NCBI GenBank assembly: GCA_024682215.1
Contig: JAIKZM010000162.1
Coordinates: forward strand, 1-64,000
Direction: 5' to 3'
Length of the DNA stretch: 64,000 nucleotides
DNA from: Saccharofermentans sp.
GTDB taxonomy: Bacteria > Bacillota > Clostridia > Saccharofermentanales > Saccharofermentanaceae
A model generated the notes under the pieces. That model saw only the letters and a program-made list of their open reading frames with translations. It did no database searches and was not told where the DNA came from. The translations under genes and the position numbers were made by a program. This document shows positions 61,418 to 64,000 of the stretch, in pieces. Position 1 is the first letter of the stretch, and every line of letters begins with the position of its first letter.

Positions 61418-62604
61418 CAAACCCTAACGGAAGGTTCGGTATACACGGCGGACAGTACATGCCCGAGACGCTGATGAATGCCGTTATCGAACTTGAGGAA
61501 GCATATAACCATTACAAGAACGACCCGGAGTTCAACAAGGAACTGACCGATCTTTTCAATAACTACGCAGGACGCCCGAGCCTTCTTTACTACGCTGAAA
61601 AGATGACCAAAGACTTAGGCGGCGCAAAGGTCTATCTCAAAAGAGAAGACTTGAATCACACGGGTTCGCACAAGATCAACAACGTTCTGGGGCAGGCACT
61701 GCTCGCAATGAAAATGGGCAAGACACGTCTCATAGCCGAGACAGGCGCAGGCCAGCACGGAGTAGCTACGGCAACAGCAGCCGCTCTCCTCGGTATGGAA
61801 TGCGTTGTTTTCATGGGTGAGGAAGACACCAAGCGTCAGGCCCTGAACGTATACAGGATGAGGCTTCTTGGAGCTACCGTCATCCCCGTTAAGAACGGCA
61901 CTGGAACACTTAAGGACGCCGTTTCCGAAGCAATGCGCGAATGGACTTCACGCATTTCCGATACGCATTACTGCTTGGGTTCCGTCATGGGACCTCACCC
62001 CTTCCCTACAATCGTAAGGGATTTCCAGGCGGTCATCTCCAAAGAGATCAAGCAGCAGATGATGGAAGCCGAAGGACGCCTTCCTGATGTCGTCATGGCA
62101 TGCTGCGGCGGCGGCTCAAATGCAATCGGTTCTTTCTATCACTTCATTGAAGATAAGAGCGTACGCCTCATCGGCTGCGAAGCGGCAGGCAGAGGCATCG
62201 ACACGTTTGAGACTGCAGCTACGATCAACACGGGCCGCGTAGGGATCTTCCACGGCATGAAGTCTTATTTCTGCCAGGATGAGTTCGGCCAGATCGCTCC
62301 CGTTTATTCGATCTCCGCAGGCCTCGACTATCCGGGAATCGGCCCCGAGCACGCATATCTCCATGATATCGGCAGAGCCGAATATGTTCCCGTAACCGAT
62401 GAAGAGGCAGTCAATGCTTTCGAATATCTGTCACGCACAGAGGGGATCATCCCCGCCATCGAGTCGGCTCACGCCGTTGCTCATGCGCTCAAGATCGTTC
62501 CCGGAATGTCCAAGGACCAGACGGTCGTAATTACGATCTCCGGCAGAGGTGACAAGGACTGTGCGGCTATCGCGAGATACAGAGGAGAAGATATCAATGA
62601 GTAA
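61414..62604 (+). CDS. trpB: tryptophan synthase beta chain
   Basis: This 396-aa PLP enzyme is of the TrpB1 type (starts [14 protein letters not shown]). The PLP Lys is in [15 protein letters not shown], substrate loop in [12 protein letters not shown], phosphate-binding loop in [12 protein letters not shown]. It condenses indole with serine. It overlaps trpF by 4 bp and trpA by 8 bp, so the two subunits of the complex are made in step. Confidence 0.97.
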   Translation: MTNPNGRFGIHGGQYMPETLMNAVIELEEAYNHYKNDPEFNKELTDLFNNYAGRPSLLYYAEKMTKDLGGAKVYLKREDLNHTGSHKINNVLGQALLAMKMGKTRLIAETGAGQHGVATATAAALLGMECVVFMGEEDTKRQALNVYRMRLLGATVIPVKNGTGTLKDAVSEAMREWTSRISDTHYCLGSVMGPHPFPTIVRDFQAVISKEIKQQMMEAEGRLPDVVMACCGGGSNAIGSFYHFIEDKSVRLIGCEAAGRGIDTFETAATINTGRVGIFHGMKSYFCQDEFGQIAPVYSISAGLDYPGIGPEHAYLHDIGRAEYVPVTDEEAVNAFEYLSRTEGIIPAIESAHAVAHALKIVPGMSKDQTVVITISGRGDKDCAAIARYRGEDINE

Positions 62605-63367
62605 TACAGCTAAAGCATTCGAAAACGGAAAGGCATTCATACCTTTCATCACTTGCGGAGACCCTGATCTCGAAACGACTAAACTCGTTGTTAAAGAAGC
62701 AGTAAGAGCAGGCGCTGACCTGATCGAACTCGGTATCCCTTTCTCTGATCCTACCGCAGAAGGCCCTGTTATCCAGGCTGCAAGCGAAAGGGCTCTCAAG
62801 GGCGGTGTTACGACCGATAAGATCTTTGCGATGGTGGCAGAACTACGCAAAGAAGTAACCATTCCTCTCACCTTCATGACATACGCAAATGTCGTATTCT
62901 CATACGGTGCAGAGCGTTTCATCTCACGCTGCAAGGAAGTCGGCATCGACGGCCTTGTCCTGCCTGATATTCCTTTCGAAGAGAAAGAGGAGTTCCTTCC
63001 TTACACCAAAAAGTACGGCGTTGATCTGGTAAGCCTCATCGCGCCCACCTCCGAGGATCGTATCTCCATGATCGCGACCGAAGCTGAAGGTTATATCTAT
63101 ATCGTTTCGAGCCTCGGCGTTACAGGTGTGAGAAGCAAGATCACTACTGATATCGCAAGCCTGACATCGCAGGTAAAAGCAGCTTCACATGTTCCCTGCG
63201 CGATCGGATTCGGAATATCAACACCCGAGCAGGCTAAGGCAATGGCTCAGTATGCAGACGGTGTTATCGTCGGTTCCGCCATCGTTAAGATAATCGCGGA
63301 ATTCGGCAAGGATGCGCCTTCTCACGTATATGAATACGTTAAGTCCATGAAGGATGCCATCAGGTAA
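62597..63367 (+). CDS. trpA: tryptophan synthase alpha chain
   Basis: This is 256 aa from ATG 62597 ([17 protein letters not shown]) inside the end of trpB; the longer track start is not credible. It releases indole from indole-glycerol-phosphate. Catalytic Glu is in [11 protein letters not shown] and Asp in the same segment (SDPTAEGP); SLGVTGVR and [10 protein letters not shown] bind phosphate. Confidence 0.96.
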   Translation: MSNTAKAFENGKAFIPFITCGDPDLETTKLVVKEAVRAGADLIELGIPFSDPTAEGPVIQAASERALKGGVTTDKIFAMVAELRKEVTIPLTFMTYANVVFSYGAERFISRCKEVGIDGLVLPDIPFEEKEEFLPYTKKYGVDLVSLIAPTSEDRISMIATEAEGYIYIVSSLGVTGVRSKITTDIASLTSQVKAASHVPCAIGFGISTPEQAKAMAQYADGVIVGSAIVKIIAEFGKDAPSHVYEYVKSMKDAIR

Positions 63368-63370
63368 TCT

Positions 63371-64000
63371 ATGGAACAGCAGTCTTCACTCGTTGAACGT
63401 TTCTTAAGATATGTAAAGATCGACACGCAGTCTGACGAAGAATCAGGAAAACACCCTTCAACGGATAAGCAGCGTGATCTTGCAGGACTTCTTGCTTGTG
63501 AATTAAAAGACCTCGGCCTTTCCGTCGATCACGATGAAGAACACTGCTATGTTTACGCTTATCTGCCCTCAAACTGCTCTGCAGATGAACAGGACAACCT
63601 CGGTTTCATAGCTCACTTGGATACTTCTCCTGCGGTTTCCGGAAAAGACGTAAAGCCCTGTGTCATTCATTCCTACGACGGTCACGATGACATTCTGGAT
63701 CCTTCTGAGTTTTCCGAACTGAACGAACACATAGGCGAAGACCTCATAAGGACTGACGGCACTACGCTTTTGGGTGCGGACGACAAAGCCGGCATTGCAG
63801 AGATAATGGAGATGCTGTCTTATTTCAAGAACAATCCGGGCGTGCATCACCGCGGCATTGCAGTTGCCTTCACTCCCGATGAAGAGATCGGTGAAGGAAC
63901 CCTGAATTTCGACCTTTCGAGATTCCACGCAAAGCAGGCATATACCGTTGACGGCGGCAAGTTCGGAATACTCGAATACGAATGCTTCAACGCTGCCGCT
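63371..64000 (+). CDS. pepT: peptidase T (3' end beyond window)
   Basis: The track omits this gene because it has no stop in the window; 210 codons are open from ATG 63371. It is an M20-family tripeptide aminopeptidase: VERFLRYVKIDTQSDE opens it, and the dinuclear zinc ligands and acid are visible in IAHLDTSP, LLGADDKAGIAEIM and TPDEEIGEG. The start is 3 bp after the trpA stop with only a weak ribosome site, so it is probably translated as part of the trp transcript. Confidence 0.9.
   Translation, partial: MEQQSSLVERFLRYVKIDTQSDEESGKHPSTDKQRDLAGLLACELKDLGLSVDHDEEHCYVYAYLPSNCSADEQDNLGFIAHLDTSPAVSGKDVKPCVIHSYDGHDDILDPSEFSELNEHIGEDLIRTDGTTLLGADDKAGIAEIMEMLSYFKNNPGVHHRGIAVAFTPDEEIGEGTLNFDLSRFHAKQAYTVDGGKFGILEYECFNAAA

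Overview
The window comes from a low-to-mid GC Gram-positive anaerobe of the Clostridia (Eubacteriales). This is inferred from strong AGGAGG-type ribosome sites, a tryptophan T-box, many Cys-anchored lipoproteins, an LTA-synthase-like enzyme, SpoIIE-type phosphatases, GGDEF proteins and an orphan larE. A gut or rumen relative of Saccharofermentans/Lachnospiraceae would fit, but genus cannot be fixed from the sequence alone. TGA is used as a stop codon. No rRNA, tRNA, CRISPR array, IS element or prophage was seen.

Layout. 1-8.7 kb: minus-strand secreted proteins, namely an alpha/beta hydrolase lipoprotein (cut by the left edge), a membrane protein, three unknown lipoproteins, and two tandem paralogous class-C beta-lactamase-like lipoproteins. 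8.8-10.9 kb: an OmpR-type two-component system just upstream of that pair. 11-14.6 kb: a frame-disrupted GGDEF gene and a secreted heparinase-II/III-like protein with a BspA-type leucine-rich tail. 14.8-21.6 kb: a tRNA dihydrouridine synthase, an HTH-membrane protein, a TetR / flavin reductase / HXXEE module with a visible operator, an LTA-synthase-like sulfatase and a Bcp peroxiredoxin. 21.6-25.1 kb: small lipoproteins plus a fragment resembling a prephenate dehydratase ACT domain. 25.3-28.6 kb: hydrolase, MFS transporter and small membrane proteins. 28.9-33.7 kb: HU, a 5TMR-HAMP-SpoIIE phosphatase, small proteins and a GH43 glycosidase.

33.7-42.2 kb: a gene-free gap with two plus-strand terminator hairpins (small-RNA candidates), the coupled larE-tcdA pair, two repeat-rich lipoproteins, a MATE transporter, a membrane protein + XRE pair, a HAD hydrolase and a second SpoIIE phosphatase (apparently frameshifted). 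42.3-49.9 kb: an ABC exporter diverging from a plus-strand run MATE - VanZ - MBL hydrolase - D-2-hydroxyacid dehydrogenase - SDR - acetyltransferase - lipoprotein. 50.0-56.3 kb: a stand-alone HerA-like ATPase, a DUF218 protein, a sugar-binding-protein-like domain fused to GGDEF, a DUF4037 protein and a membrane protein. 56.5-64 kb: a sigma-A-like promoter, a Trp T-box and trpEGDCFBA with tight or overlapping junctions, followed 3 bp later by pepT (cut by the right edge).

How the parts work together. The trp operon is complete from chorismate to tryptophan and looks controlled by T-box sensing of uncharged tRNA-Trp. Most of the rest is envelope biology and signalling: about 13 predicted lipoproteins, efflux pumps, cell-wall-type serine hydrolases next to a sensor kinase, two phosphatases and two diguanylate-cyclase-type genes. 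I found no clear new defence or mobile system. The least explained signals are the two tandem small-RNA candidates, the twin operator at 3.1 kb, the 26-bp palindrome before the trp T-box, the repeated T-box core, two leader hairpins near ribosome sites, and the clustered frame disruptions.
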